Positions 36,313 through 49,378 of a stretch of 64,000 bases of DNA are shown here, piece by piece; position 1 is the stretch's first letter; each line of letters begins with the position of its first letter. The stretch is from Oxyruncus cristatus (Eukaryota > Chordata > Aves > Passeriformes > Cotingidae), in assembly GCA_013399855.1 (NCBI GenBank), contig VXAY01003846.1:2095020-2159019 (forward strand), written 5' to 3'. The position numbers and the translations under genes were made by a program. The notes beneath the pieces were generated by a model. That model ran no database searches and was not told the origin of the DNA. It saw only the letters and a list, made by a program, of their open reading frames with translations.

Positions 36313-37910
36313 TTTGGAGAAGTAAGGATTTAAAAAACAAACAAACAAAACCCCACAATTCAAATGCAAAGAGAAAAATAATCTGATTTAAAAGCTTAAT
36401 TTAATAAAATGAGGGTGAAGTGCAATTTTGTTGGACATATTCTCTTAGGACAGGGATGCATGTGCATGGCAATGTCTTACTCTGGCTATTGTATGCTCAT
36501 AGATTAGCAAAGTATAATGCCAGAAGGTCTATTTAGTGTGACCTCATATTGCAAACTATTAACCATCACTGAGTTAGATAGTATATCAGATATTCTGTTT
36601 GTCAAGGACCTGTAGCCCTTACTTCTCGTGTATCTGCAAGATTGATTTACTGGATATGTAAAGAATAGCTGGACCAAAGGAGTTTTTAATTTTTGTATTT
36701 TTCTGGCTTGAAATAGCAGTGCTTGGTCATTAAATATGAAAGCATATAAATGAGTAATTGTTTTCCCAGCAAAATTGCTCATTCACTAAATAAGCTTTGG
36801 AGAACACAGGTTTTCTCATGAAAAGGAATAAAAAAAAAATTGCTTAGTTCTGGAACCGTGGAACCTGAATTTTCAGGCAAAACTTACAAAGTGACCTGAC
36901 ACCTATGTGTGATGTTGAGCCGGGGCAGAGGATGTTACTGTGCTTTTCCTTTTGCTCAGGAGCCCATCAGCTCAGATTCCTGACTGTTTTGTGGTCTCTG
37001 GAGTTCAAATCTTACGCATGAAAAGACTTGAGGACAGACCTCTCATTTCCCATGGGTGCACTCTCTCTCCTGTCCTGCTGTGTATTGTAGGACGGGTCTG
37101 CTTGGTTTGTGTAACTGATGTGCAGCAGGTGGGTGAGCATCAGCGTTTGTAGTACTGGAACAGTCTTGGTTCTGACTGTGTCTGTCTTCAGGAAGAGCAG
37201 CTGCCTTGAGGAGTGTCTACCTCATTCCTCCAGCTAAGAAAGGAGCAACTCCTCACTTGCTAGACTACAAAAGGCGCTTCAGTCACATCAGTTTTCTCAG
37301 ATTTTAAGATTATTTATTAAGATTATTTTGAATTATTTTTTGAGTTGTTTTGAAATGCATTTATAAAACTATATGCATTTTTAGAAATGAGTGATATCAC
37401 AATGATTTATTAAAATAATCTTCAATGCTTTGGAAAATACTAAGCATTTTGAAATTTAAAAGTTAAGCCAATATCACGAAAAAGACATAAAATCCAATCA
37501 TTGAATATCCTAGAGTGAAATGTCTTGCCCATTACCAGCTCCAACTCAGTTAGAACACCAATCTAGGCATATGACAATTCTGTTAAAGTGCTCGAGGAAA
37601 CCATCTTCATAGCTCAGCTATTTTATAAGTAATATACAAGTCTATCTGCAAAGCTAGTCCTTCGTTTCCAAGTCTACTTTGCCTAAGTATCCAACCCCAG
37701 AAAGAAATGCTTCAGTTCCAACTGTTTTCTGTACCTTGAAATTACTATTTTCTGTACTGCCAAGCAGTTATTTACTGTCATCTGATCATGTATTAGTAAG
37801 GATTATCATGTATTTATTATTGTATGTCCCTTTTTCACATATTCTGATGAACTCAAATGTCTGGTATATTTTTTTCTGTGATACCGATTAACTTTTATAT
37901 TTCTGTCAAA

Positions 37911-38010
37911 CCTGCCCCCTTCTGGGGATATGCTCTTAACGTTGAGCAGCCATGACCTCGTTACCCCTACACGGGTGTCGTAAAAGGCATCTCTAACTGC
38001 CAGTTTTCCA
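37911..38010. other. CpG-dense patch in CpG-poor intron, origin unknown
   Basis: Four CpG dinucleotides fall within about 42 bases (37940-37981: AACGTTG, CCTCGTT, CACGGGTGTCGT), bordered by GCCCCCTTCTGGGGA. The surrounding intron is strongly CpG-depleted. No repeat or coding family is recognised. It may be a young insertion fragment or constrained DNA; see findings. Confidence 0.5.
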
Positions 38011-40403
38011 ACCACTTCTGCTTTTTCTGTACCTGTTTAAATTTGAGGAAGCGCAAGGGAATGCTGTTTTCCTGGAGAGAAGGGCATTTTGATTTATAAA
38101 TAAAAAGTTGGGGGGGTTATTACAACATTTGGTACTAGCGATACTTGGTTTTTATTTTAGTAATATTATTTCCACATTTTGTTCAGTCTTTACATGCTTT
38201 TAAGTCCTGGTTTAATCTGAACAGAACTGAATTCCCACTGAGCTGCAGACATTCATGCCCCAATGTTTTTCATTTACAAGTAAATGTTACTCTCATTTTG
38301 TTCCCTGAAAATACGTTCTGCATAGCTGTCAAAACTGAACCTAAGTTGTCACTTTATTCTCAAATGCCTTAGGAACTGTTGGCTATGACATCCAATTCTG
38401 GGGAAACATTTCTTCCCCCCCACACACCCCTTTAATTTACTAATTTCCTTAAATATTTCCCTTGTGTTTCTTCTTGAGTTGACATCAGATGAAAATAATT
38501 AGTAACCTTCCTTATGTCTTTTAAGTTTCCTTTTTTAACCCTATTGCTGGGTGAATTTCTCTAGACTCCTCACGTGGATCTATTTTCTATTCCATAACAA
38601 AAAATTTTTGACTGTTTATTTTTTCTTTTAAGAATACACTCACTTTCCTAATTTCCTTGCTAATATTCCTGTCTGCTGATGTTAGCTGGAAATTTTTTCT
38701 TTCCTGAAGATTGCTAACTATATAACTTTTTGAAACTTATTACGTAAATATATTTTTTTTACTGTATGTTTTCTTATTTCCTTTTTTTTAGAAAAATGCA
38801 TCTGCTATTTTGTCATGATGTTTTGCACACTGATAAATATTTGAAGCAATTCTGATAGACTTGAGTTGCATCCATTCTGAACCAAAACAAAATTGATTGA
38901 AGTTATTCTTTAATTACATTCACATATTTGTAGGTTTTTCTAATCCCTTTTTGCAAAATTTAAGGTTAGCTAGTCTGTGGCAAAACATCTCAATTATTAT
39001 GATGTTTACTGTTGCTTGCTTGCATCAATATTTTTAGCTCAAAGACAGAAGTTAGAAACATCTCTAGGGAAAAATTTGAGAATTTGGATTTTATGTTGTG
39101 GCTTCATTAGAATGGACTTTTCCTCATGTTTGCTGCAGATGTAGTCATGCTGAGAAAGCAACTTGGAGTATAGAGTATTTTTGTGCTAGTGACTTGACTT
39201 GTGCTGGAGTATTAGAAGCACCCATTGTTTCTTTCATTACATTTACCTGTTTGTTTAGTTTCTCTCAACATGAGTGCTTGAAATCCCTTCCCTCTTGCAT
39301 GTCTGTAGAGCAGGAGGTCACCCTGAAGTTCAGTGCTGGGATATAAAGGCTAATATACTCTCCAACATGCATTTACTGTGAGCATACATATTGCTTTTTA
39401 GAGAAGTCATATGGCTCATCTACGTTAACTAAGAAAAATCTCCTCTTTCACTTGTCTTTGTCACTTTTCCTGTCTTTTGGTAAAGGCTGAAATGTCATTT
39501 AGACTTTTTCCCGCCTTTCCATCAGTTGGAAATAGGACTCCTATTGTTCTTTGTAGGCCACAAATGTTTAAGTTGATTTTAAAGCCTATATTCTGTATGT
39601 CTAGTAACACCAGATATCTAGCAGACGTGCTGTCTACTCACAGGGCTGGACATTAGTTGCCTGTGATCAAGTCTAGTGTGAAAAACCTCTTCACTTGTCA
39701 TGGAGGACTGGGAGGCCAGAGTGACTTCGAAGTGCTTGATTATAATAAACTGAGCGTACTATCTGAAACCAAACACAACAAAGACAGCATTATCTGAGCT
39801 TTTCTTCACAATTATTGACACTTGAATGCATTTTAATCTTAACCTGCAACAGCCTTTGTTATCTCAATCTGGACCTGAAATTGCCAGCTGTGCCATTCTC
39901 TTTGGTAATTACATAACATGGATAAGCATCCACTGGGAGCTAGGACAAGAGCTCCAAAAATCTTTTTAATTGATCTGTGAATTAGACATAAACAGTGGTC
40001 TTTACACATGCATAACTAGAATAATTAACCATTTCTTCTGCCTAGAGCCTTCATACGTCCTTATGTGATCTCTTGCAGTCCCTTCTCGAGAACCTCAGAA
40101 TTGATGTGTCATAGAAGTTATGATTATTTTGGCAGCCTTATGGTACAGATTTACATACTGTCCATGAACAGTCTGTTCTGTGTGGTCTATTGGCTAAAAT
40201 TTGTCAAAGTCAATATTGAGCATACGAAGAGGAGGAAAAAGGAGAACAGCATTTCTTTCATGTATTTAAACTGGTAATGTGTAACTAATGTGAGTTCAAA
40301 GTGGATTTGTGTTTGTTTTTTGGTTTTGTTTTGTTTTTTTTTTTTAAAGTAAAAAAATATCTCCTTCCACTGAATGAATTTTTGCCCTCTTTTATTGTTC
40401 CAG

Positions 40404-40638
40404 GAGGAATACAGTGCCCAAATATCAGTGCCCTACAGGAAATGCGCAGCTGTAACGAGCACTCTTGCACTGTGTATCATTGGCAAACTGGCCCGTGGGG
40501 ACAGTGCATAGAGGACACGTCTGTCTCTGCATTCAACTCCTCTGCCAGCTGGAATGGGGAGGCCACCTGTTCCGTTGGGATGCAGACAAGAAAGGTCATC
40601 TGCGTGAGAGTCAACGTGGGACAAGTGGGCCCAAAAAA
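40404..40638 (+). CDS. THSD7A: THSD7A exon F: WQTGPWGQC module to VGQVGPKK
   Basis: Acceptor TTGTTCCAG and donor GTAAAG. Using one G from upstream, the frame reads GGIQCPNISALQEMRSCNEH, SCTVYHWQTGPWGQCIEDTS, ASWNGEATCSVGMQTRKVIC and VRVNVGQVGPK. It finishes a TSP1 repeat (CPN..RSCNEHSC) and encodes nearly all of an alternating-type module: W..W..C, the CSVGMQTR turn, then VICVRVN. Sequons NIS and NSS are potential N-glycosylation sites. The exon ends with AA of a split Lys codon (phase 2), completed by A at 43579. Similarity to vertebrate THSD7A is very high from TVYHWQTGPWGQCIEDTS onward. Confidence 0.97.
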
Positions 40639-43578
40639 GTAAAGATCTTTAAAAATATCTTCATGCTGTAATTATCCTTGGATTTCGCTGCTTTATATTT
40701 TTATCACCAATGACTACATGCAAAGACAAAAAGACCCTGTTCTTTCTCATGACTGTTCTCACAGGTGAACACTTCATCTTCTAAAAATACAAAACTGGTG
40801 CAACAGGGGGACTAGATGATACCTTTCTCGCAATTGTTTTTTATGGGGGATGTTTGCAATGGTGATTCTGCTGGCTAAATCCAGTTGGCTCCTTGCCACC
40901 ATTAGGTTGAGTCAAAATACAATTCATGGGGATGCGTGTGACATGCAGAGGAGTGGTACAAGAACCTTGTGGTACCTCCAAGTAAGCAATGCAATATATG
41001 GATTAGTGCAGTTCCATGCAAAAATAGTGGTTTGGAGCTAAATACAGTACAGCACATGTAAGTGCACCTTCTCAGAAGCAGACCAAGGAGATGTAGCACA
41101 GTGGAACCCTGACAGGGCATTAATTTGAAACGTTAGTTTAAACATTAGCTAGAAAACCTTTGTGATTTTTTTCCCCCCATATATATAGTTTTTTAAGTGA
41201 TCTCTTTGGCCCAGTGGTTTAATTTTACAGTTTAATGTATGACCAGGTTAAACATGGATTAGCTGCTAGTGAAATGCTTTTAATAATATCTTTATATGGA
41301 TTGGCAGTCTGTAAATATAGCCCACTCAGGACAGATTCACAACTGAAAGAACCGATATCAGAGGTCATTTAGAAAGTTCATGAGGCAGCTATTCTCACAC
41401 TAAATACTTGCACGGTGCCTGCCATTCGTTGCTTTATTCTGCAGTAGACCTTAAGCCTAATTTACTTTAAATGGAAATATGGGGAGTAATGCCAGAACAT
41501 TCAGTAATCTACCCTGTTTTGTATCTGCATTAAGTTCCTGTTCTATATAGTCATGATATCATTATATATTTTTTTTGGTGCATTTACATTAAATAAACCC
41601 AGACCCCTCTAATGATTTATCATTCTTTTGAAATCTGTTGTTAATGTCTCCGCCTTTGATTTGACCTTAAATTTTTGGAGGAGGGCTGTTTTATTCTTTC
41701 AAAAATTAATCATGTGAAATGAAAAAAGGTCACAGTTGATGCTTCAAATTTTCACATTAAAATCACAGAATAATTTTTAAAGACCCAGACATTTAACATG
41801 AAAATGTAAATAGGAACCTTGTTTTAAACTCCCCTTAATAAAAAGGATTACTGTGGTACGATACAATCAATATTATTGGCCTTATCTGCCTCACAAGTTA
41901 CAGACTTCAGCATGTATCTTTTCTGTTTAATTTGACCTTGAGTAAGGACTGCAAAAAAATCAATACTTCACTTGAAGCCACATATAGTAAATACAAACAA
42001 TATAAAGGATAGAAGTGGTGTTCTAATTGAACTAATTGCCTTGCCTAAGTATCTGAAGAGGAATTGTAGTGTTCCGTGCTCCTGAAAGATGAAGTTCTCA
42101 GTGAAATGGTGAATGTGTATATTTCAAACTCTTTTGTATGCTTATAATTCCTCCCGTTCTTCAAGAAAAAAGCCAATGTAAAAAAAAAACATTAGTAAGA
42201 CAATGTTCAACAATTTTCAGAAACATTTTTATTTCCACCTTAGAGAAAATTTCTGCCAGCATAGTTAACACAGATGATTGGTGGCAGAGGTTTTTTTTAA
42301 ACACGTGTATATAATCTGATTTTATGAATCACCTAGCAACAAGGCACAATTTGAATTAAAAATGTGGAGAGAGCTTACAGAATGGTGATGGAAGTTTGTG
42401 TTGCTATAGCTATATTATTTCATGGTCCTTCACACTGGTGGAAGGGGAGAGAAGAGAGGGCACCAAGGAGTTGGTGCTGATTCATGATAATGGATCATAC
42501 ATTGAGAAGCTTATGTGAATTGGCAGGAAAATGCAGAGACAACTGATGGAAAACATGAACTAGCAAGTGTTATTGCTGAAGAATATGCTCCTAGTGCAGC
42601 ACAAGCATAGCTCTCCACTCACCATGGAGACCTTATTTTCTTGATAGTTCACCATTAGAGTTGCTTTACTTCCTTTGGACCGGCAAGAAAGATGCCTTGC
42701 GCAAGCCAAGCTGCCCCAGCTGTTGAAATCTACATATAAAACTGGTGTCTCATCTCTGTGGTCCCAGTTGCCCAGCAGCCACAAGGGGAAAGGCCCCGAA
42801 ATATGGAAGTGGTGTTTTTCTTACATCTTTACATATTCTTCTGATAGTCTGTATGCTTTTAGGGCAATAGTAATTTTGAAATTATTTTAAAGATTTGTAG
42901 TACTTCTGTGAAAATTATTGCATCATTTTGATCAAGTAGAGAGTTGTTTGTCCTTGATGAAAAGGGACAGAATCCCCAAAGAATTGGGAAAATGACCTGG
43001 GTAATGAGTCCCATATGTGGTAGTCCAATAATCCTTTTTATATGCTGATCAAGCCTCTTCCTAAAACAAGTGAGGATTTTTGTGTTTCCTGACAGTCTTT
43101 CTCAGTCTCATTGATCAGGCAGTTTCAAATAATTTTCTGGTTTCTCTCATAATCATTGTCAGTTTATACCTATTTGTTCCTGAGTTAGCAGTGTTATTTT
43201 AAATATGCCTCCTTCCAGAGTTTATACTTCCACTAAAGTCATGAGACCTAAAACTGTATTTTGCTAAGCTAAATGAAGTGACTTTCCTTCAAAATTATGT
43301 GGAAACTTGAAAATAACCCTGAGAAGAGCAGAGTCTGCTGGGTGAGGAACAGTGATTATTTAAACTAAATCCCCAGGTGTGGAATACACCGGGTTTGGCT
43401 TGTCTGCATCAGAGGTATTTAAATGCTAATAGTTTTTATGTCTGTGCTCCATCCTGGTGAATTCTGGGCTACTAGCACTGCCCTCGTGTGCCTGCAGGCA
43501 TTCAGTACCTCTCATGATTCACCACTTCACTGCAGAATGATTGTCTATTTCATAATGCTTCTTTGTCATTTTTTCTAG
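40639..43578 (+). other. THSD7A: THSD7A intron, 2,940 bases, phase 2
   Basis: GTAAAG to TTTTTTCTAG. No transposon or RNA gene recognised. Overlapping open frames on opposite strands at 40850-41120 and 42560-42890 have no family resemblance. Confidence 0.92.
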
Positions 43579-43694
43579 ATGCCCTGAAAGCCTTCGACCT
43601 GAAACTGTGAGACCTTGTCTGCTTCCCTGCAGGAAGGACTGTATTGTGACTCCATTCAGTGACTGGACAGCATGTCCTTCTTCATGTCAAGAAG
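43579..43694 (+). CDS. THSD7A: THSD7A exon G: CPESLRPETVRPC and TSP1 start
   Basis: Acceptor TTTTTTCTAG and donor GTAATT. The first A completes Lys; the frame then reads CPESLRPETVRPCLLPC and RKDCIVTPFSDWTACPSSCQ. It closes one module (PETVRPCLLPCRKDC) and starts a TSP1 repeat. In that repeat the usual first Trp is Phe (P-F-S-D-W-T-A-C); the human protein has Tyr there as I recall. So this is a repeat-specific family feature rather than damage. It ends with G of a Gly codon (phase 1). Confidence 0.96.
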
Positions 43695-45975
43695 GTAATT
43701 TTATCCATTGTGTGGAGTTAGACCAGCAGTCACTTTTGGCAGAGTGGTTATACACATCTCTTTGTGACAGAGGACATGTAATACCTGGTACAGCAGCTGC
43801 AGGGAGGACATAAATTTTTTGATGAAAAGAATAGTTTTTCTATACATTTTCTATATGCATCTGCTTATAGATTTTTTCCCCCAATTTTACCTAATGTTAC
43901 AAACTTCCATTTGCATCTTACATTGATAAAGAGATAATTAGTCACAGAGTAAACACATAACTCTTAATGTAACACCAAAACAGATATTTGTACAAGTGTA
44001 GCATTTTAATTGTGAAATTATAAAATGCACAGATTTGGGCTTTGGAAATCCTTAAGCTTAGGCTGCTTGCTCATCAGAAAAAAACTGAGGCTTTATCTGC
44101 CAGGAGAAAAGGAGGTAGATAAGTGGATATGCAATTGTATATAATTTTGGCGTGCTGCTTCTACTCCAGGGAAAATTGAAGGAAAGTTAATAAAAATCTG
44201 CAGACTTTACATTGATGGTAATGGTCTGATTTAAACCTATAATCCAATACCATTCTATTACACTTGGCAAAGCTGTTAAAAACAGTACAGGTCTCCCCTG
44301 AATTCTTATTACATCGAAATCATATATGAAGTTGAGACATGAAATCACACATTAAGTTAAAGAGTGATGACAGGCTTAACATTCATCACATTTTTATGCC
44401 TTATTTCTTTTTTCTAAGCTTAACAGAAGTTGTTTTTCTAATATATACTGTTACAGACAGACTCTGTAATACACCATTCCACAGGATGCTAATCCCTGTG
44501 TGAGATGTGGTGATTACTCACAGCTACCAGATTATCAGAATGTAAGGTACAGTTACATCAAACATACAGACTTGGACTGCCATGGTCAATTCTGTATGCT
44601 TTATAAAGGACCACAAGCATAAAGGCATTTTTGCAGTTATTCCTACTACTGTTTTACAAATGAAAAAAAAATGGGTTAGGAAGACTTAAATTCATAACCT
44701 TTGAAAAAGAGCAGGGAATTTAAACCATTAAATCTGAAACCATGAAATATTATTCATCATTAAATACTGTGTTATTTTGCAGCAGTATTAGTTGTTCTTT
44801 CTGAAATATTTTTGTTAGAGAGGATCATCTTGGGCAAAAATGCCATCCTTTCCTGTTCTCATATCTGTGAGTTTTAAGAAAGTTCTTGATGCAATGAGCA
44901 TATCTTCACAAATATTTACTACAAACTAGCATGTAGACTTCTATTAAACATTATATTTGTAAACTACTACAGTCATCTTGTCTATTCAGTGGTCAAACTC
45001 TTTTTTTACTACATGAACAATTTTTATTTCATGGGGTTTACCCATTTGTGTCAGCAAGCTGGTCAGTAGCATTACTGGGCTGCACGTCTGTCTTGTCCCT
45101 TGTGACAGCTCTTGGCATCTCCTGGAGCTGTTTGACTCAGGAGTGAAGGGTTTCCTATGTGTTGAAAAGCAGCCAGGTGGTGGAGAGCCACCACCGGGAT
45201 TCTCCTACTGCTTGCTCCTAATTACAATTCCTTGGCTGTGTTCCAGCACGCTTCTGTGTTCAGACAAGCTGCAGCTGCTGTAATAACCCACCCAAAGCCG
45301 ATATCAACCGAGTCAGCCAAATGTCTGCTCTACTGCTCACTGAAAAAAAAAAAAAATCCCAGATTTTTACCCAACAGTATTTCTGTATTGCTGTGTAACT
45401 AGTACAGATCTGTAGCTTTTCTCTTAATTTTCTGCCTGAAGAAATGATACCTGAAGATGACTGAAATCAAAATTCCTGTAGAAACTCTTTGCTGTTTTAT
45501 CATTAATAATGAATGACTATAATAATTAAAAACTGCACAGGAATTCTAGAGTGGAATTTCTGTCTCTGGTTTTACATGTGAATGATTAGGGTAAGCTTAT
45601 ACCTTCAAAATGGAAAGTGTAGCAGCAAAGTGAGCTGGTTTAATTTTTGTTCACTTGAGCTGTGTATTCATTTCAGCTGTCTGTTCATTTGTTCCCTAAT
45701 CTTCGTTCACGAAGCCTAGCCATGATGATGATGATCATTTGTTCAGTCATTTGTTCACTATTGCTACTATTGCTTTATATTTAACAAATAAATGCTCCTG
45801 GCCTCTAGCTGAAACTAAAGTATGTTTTCTATTAGCCTTAATTTTTCTGCTTATGGGCAAAATAGCATGTCAATATTATAGCAATCAGTTCGAACACCTT
45901 TTAAGTTAAGTCCTGTTTTCCCCCTAATTATCCCTATGTAGTAGCAGGAGAAACAAGCTCTTGTACTCTTTGCAG
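43695..45975 (+). other. THSD7A: THSD7A intron, 2,281 bases, phase 1
   Basis: GTAATT to GTACTCTTTGCAG. It contains a run of 13 A at about 45344-45356 and a short ATG/TGA triplet run at 45721-45735. A moderately GC-rich segment at 45050-45310 has no identity I can give. Confidence 0.92.
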
Positions 45976-46108
45976 GGGCTGTCACAGTAAGGAAGCAATC
46001 CCGTCACCGAGTCATCATCCAGCTCCCCGCCAATGGTGGTCGAGAGTGCCCAGACTCTTTGTTTGAGGAAAGGGAATGTGAAGCTTCTCCTGTCTGCCAT
46101 AGCTACAG
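45976..46108 (+). CDS. THSD7A: THSD7A exon H: RKQSRHRVIIQLPANGG TSP1 body
   Basis: Acceptor TCTTTGCAG and donor GTATGA. With one G from upstream it reads GAVTVRKQSRHRVIIQLPAN, GGRECPDSLFEEREC and EASPVCHSY. This is the basic beta-strand part of the TSP1 repeat started in the previous exon (R-K-Q-S-R-H-R-V-I-I) and its cysteine-rich close. It ends with AG of a split Arg codon (phase 2), completed by G at 49275 to give SYRWKTHKWRRC. It is the least conserved of the exons around the cysteines (PDSLFEERECEASPVC), but the frame and cysteine spacing are kept. Confidence 0.96.
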
Positions 46109-49100
46109 GTATGAGAGACAATCAACCAGAAATGGCTCAGACATGATTTTTCAACTTGTACTACCTCTAAAACTTGCTGAATTCCGCTTCTTAACAGATG
46201 GTTCTTTTCTAACATGTACTGTTTAGAAAAAAAAGAATACGTATCTAAACCAAGATTTCAGAACAGGTATGTAGACTCAGTTGACCCCATAGTGAATCAC
46301 TGTTTCATTTTTTTTCAGTTCCTTTGCAGGAACATTGTAACAGCTAAGAATCACTTTTCAGGATAAATTTTTCCTAGAATCTGATTTGACATTGTATACA
46401 TGTAAAAAAGAGCTATCTTTCTAAATTCCAAAGCCGTGAACAGCAACCTTGTCTGTTTAGGAGAGTGTAGGAGCGGCTGGATTGACAACAACAGCCACCC
46501 GGATGATAAAAGAAGAAGAAAATACTAAAGCAAAAATATTGTGGTCCTTAGCCAGATCTAATATTAGTGTGTGTGTGAAAAGAATCACATGGTCAAACTG
46601 GAAAGCCACTAGAAGCATGGTTGTTCTCTGTAGCTGGAAGCAGTCACGTGGGTGTGTTGGTATGTGGGGAGATAAAGAAACATCTGCCTGGCTGGAGAGC
46701 TTGGACCCAGGGTCAGTAGAGAGTCTGTATATGGATATGGAGTAATAAAGTTACAGGAGAGTTCGTCCTGGACAAAAGTCTGTCCTGCTTGAATTCATAT
46801 GCCACAAAGGGTGCAGAGTGAGGGATTTTTTCCACAGGAGAGCTGAGTTCTGGTGCCACACTGTGCCACCCACTGTCTCCTTCATCTTTCTATCCCTGCA
46901 AGCCCTGAGACAGTCCAGAACTGAACATATCCCCATATTCCCTATGCCCTCTGTGTTGTCCTAATCTTCACCATAGAACATTGAGGACTGTTCCAGTAGG
47001 TGGGGATCTCTACCATCACTGGTTAAGAAAATTTTTGGGTAGTTCTGTATAATCCATCCGAGCAGTGTGGGAAGGTCTAGTCATACAACAAGATCTGGCT
47101 GTTGATATAGACAAAGTTTAGAAAATTCTGATGCACCTAGTTAGATTTACTTGACAAAATAATAAAAAGATTTTTTTGTTTTGTTTTATGAAACTACTCT
47201 CTGTTGCAGAGGTACAAATAGAATTTAAACTTATTTTAATGAAAAGAAATTGAGATTAAAGAAATGTGTTGCTTTCATCATCTGGTAAGAATTATCGTTG
47301 CAAATTCATTAGGAGATCACACTCTATGCAACTAAAAGATATGAAAAGATTTAAAAGAGCACTGGGAAGATCCTAAAATCAGTAGGATGATCCAAACATC
47401 AGAGAAATAGAGCTCAAGAACTTTTTCTAGTCAAAATGAGAGTCAGAGTTTAATCTTTTAAAATGCTGGCTGGTTCTCATCTCTTCAGTGTCTTCAGTAT
47501 CTGAACTGCATGATAATGTGCTGAGCAGAAGAAAGAAGGGTTGCTAGAGAGTGGTAGATGAGGTCATTTATATTTCATGACATGAACTAATACTAAACAC
47601 ATGTTCTGAATATTTCTTTTAGCATCTCTTTGACCTACACACATGCTGCAGCAGATGGACTCACACACTCAGTTGGCTTGTGCCTTAGTTCAGTTGCTGC
47701 CCCATACAGGCAGCAACTTGAGGTGCAAAACCAACTGAGATAGTTTAAAAGATGCAAACTGCTGATGGTTGGAGCTGTGGACAACTGTGGATTATTTTAG
47801 AGTTGTGACCACAAACAGACTTGCCTGGATTTGTTATATTTAAGGCCTTGGGTATTCTGCAGCATCAATGGGGAACTTTGTAAAAGTTTCGTAGCAGATA
47901 ATATTAATGGTAGAATGGTTTAAGCAGCACAGTATTGTATTTGTTTTCAACATTTTTTCAAGATTTTTTGTTGGTTTTATTTGTTTGTTTGTTTGTGTGG
48001 GTTGTTTATTTTTTTTAAGTCTGTGTTTTACTTTGATATGGTGTGGGCCCATATTCACATTGTGTAGGATTTCTTGGGTGTCTCCACATTTATAAGGTTA
48101 TACCATTCAGCGACCCAAGATCCCAGGAATTGCCAGAGGCACCCTTGCAGTCATTCAAGTACATTGTCCCAGTACTTTACTGTAGCTGCTGTTCCTTTTT
48201 GCTTCTTATTTCTTCTTTTGGAATAGCATTTGGCAAATGAAGCTTAGCAAAGGAATTTGCTTGTTGTGACAACTTTACCCTTGTAATCATACCCTTTGAA
48301 ATTTGAGAAAACAAAATAAAAATCTTAAAACTTTATTCCTCCTACCTTGTCTTCATAGCTCCAAGACTTGTGCTCAAGCAAGGCAGCATTGCTCCATTTA
48401 CTGTTGTGTTGCAAGGCATACTTAAGGGAGTGGGGGAAGAAAAGACCTGGAAAAGAGAAAAGAAGGAAAAGATAAAGAAATTCACTTTTCATGTGACAGT
48501 ATTTACTGCCAAAAGATAATTCCAATTTTGCCTTAATGAGAAATCAATCCTGGAGTCTTATCTCTGGAATGTATTTGGGAAACTTCAACACACCTTTGCT
48601 TCATATAAGTGGAAAAAAGACAGGAAGTAAAATAAAGTGGGAAAGAGGGGAGGTTTATTAGGATGTGGTAGAGTTTAAAATTCATCCTTACTTAATGGAT
48701 CCAAGTTGTTTTTATGAGATGGTAGCATCTCTTCGCTAAGTCCACTTTTCAAATTTTAGAATGTCATCTTGTTGATTTGTAAAATACTCTGAGCATGCTC
48801 AGATATAAATCCATAGCAAAGGAGTTCTTCCGTTAAATGGATATTCAGTTCATATAATTTTTTTGTTCTGTATAGTTTTCTTTTTTAAAATTTCTTTCTC
48901 ATATCTTTTATAACTATGTTAGTGCTTTGTGTTAATGTATTCACTGTGTATTTGTTAGGTAGTGTTAATGTACCTTTGTGCTTTGAAGTCCTTGAAAATA
49001 TATATGGTTTAATCTCTCTTACTTCCTTTGCCTCCACCTTTCTTCACTGTGTTCTTAGTGGCCTCATCCTAAGAGGAGAAAAAAAGTTAACAGAAATAGG

Positions 49101-49274
49101 GAAAAGTTTATGGTATTGTTACTATTTTTTGTGAATTGTCTGTGACCAATTAGTAATAACAGAAAACAGCTTATGGTATTTTCTAACACTGTCTAGCATT
49201 TGTGCTGCCTCAGGTTTGATGGCTACAAGTTTAGATGGATTGTTTGAAGCTTATTACTTCCCTTCTCATTTCAG
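46109..49274 (+). other. THSD7A: THSD7A intron, 3,166 bases, phase 2
   Basis: GTATGA to CTTCTCATTTCAG. Small GTTT repeats lie at 47976-47995. No recognisable transposon or gene; the open frames at 46482-46745 and 47840-48240 lack similarity. Confidence 0.92.
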
Positions 49275-49378
49275 GTGGAAGACCCACAAATGGCGCAGGT
49301 GCCAGCTCGTACCATGGTATGTGCGCCAAGACAGTCCAGGAGCACATGAGACTTGTGGACCTGGACTACAAGCAAGAG
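49275..49378 (+). CDS. THSD7A: THSD7A exon I: WKTHKWRRC module, start
   Basis: Acceptor CATTTCAG. The first G completes Arg and the frame reads WKTHKWRRCQLVPWYVRQDS and PGAHETCGPGLQAR. It is the start of an alternating-type TSP1 module (W-x5-W-R-R-C ... CGPG). The donor is GTTAGA (AGAG|GTTAGA), the only one of the twelve donors without A at +3, so it is a relatively weak site. Phase and sequence continue exactly at 60329 (QAR-A-ITCRRQDGGQ), which confirms that this donor is used. Confidence 0.95.

Larger units (their letters stand above)
32152..40403 (+). other. THSD7A: THSD7A intron, 8,252 bases, phase 1
   Basis: GTAAGG to TTTATTGTTCCAG. It holds the poly(A) with an ambiguous base (33117-33151), the twin hairpins at 36128-36312 and a CpG-dense patch at about 37911-38010. 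A C run interrupts 38413-38428, and 39600-39960 has no repeat I can name. No second gene was found. Confidence 0.9.

Noticed and set aside
45700..45740. TTCACGAAGCCTAGCCATGATGATGATGATC, reminiscent of RTE-type LINE 3' tails with TGA repeats
   Set aside because: The similarity is to a general style of 3' tail only. No RTE coding sequence or longer match was recognised, and four triplets can arise by slippage.
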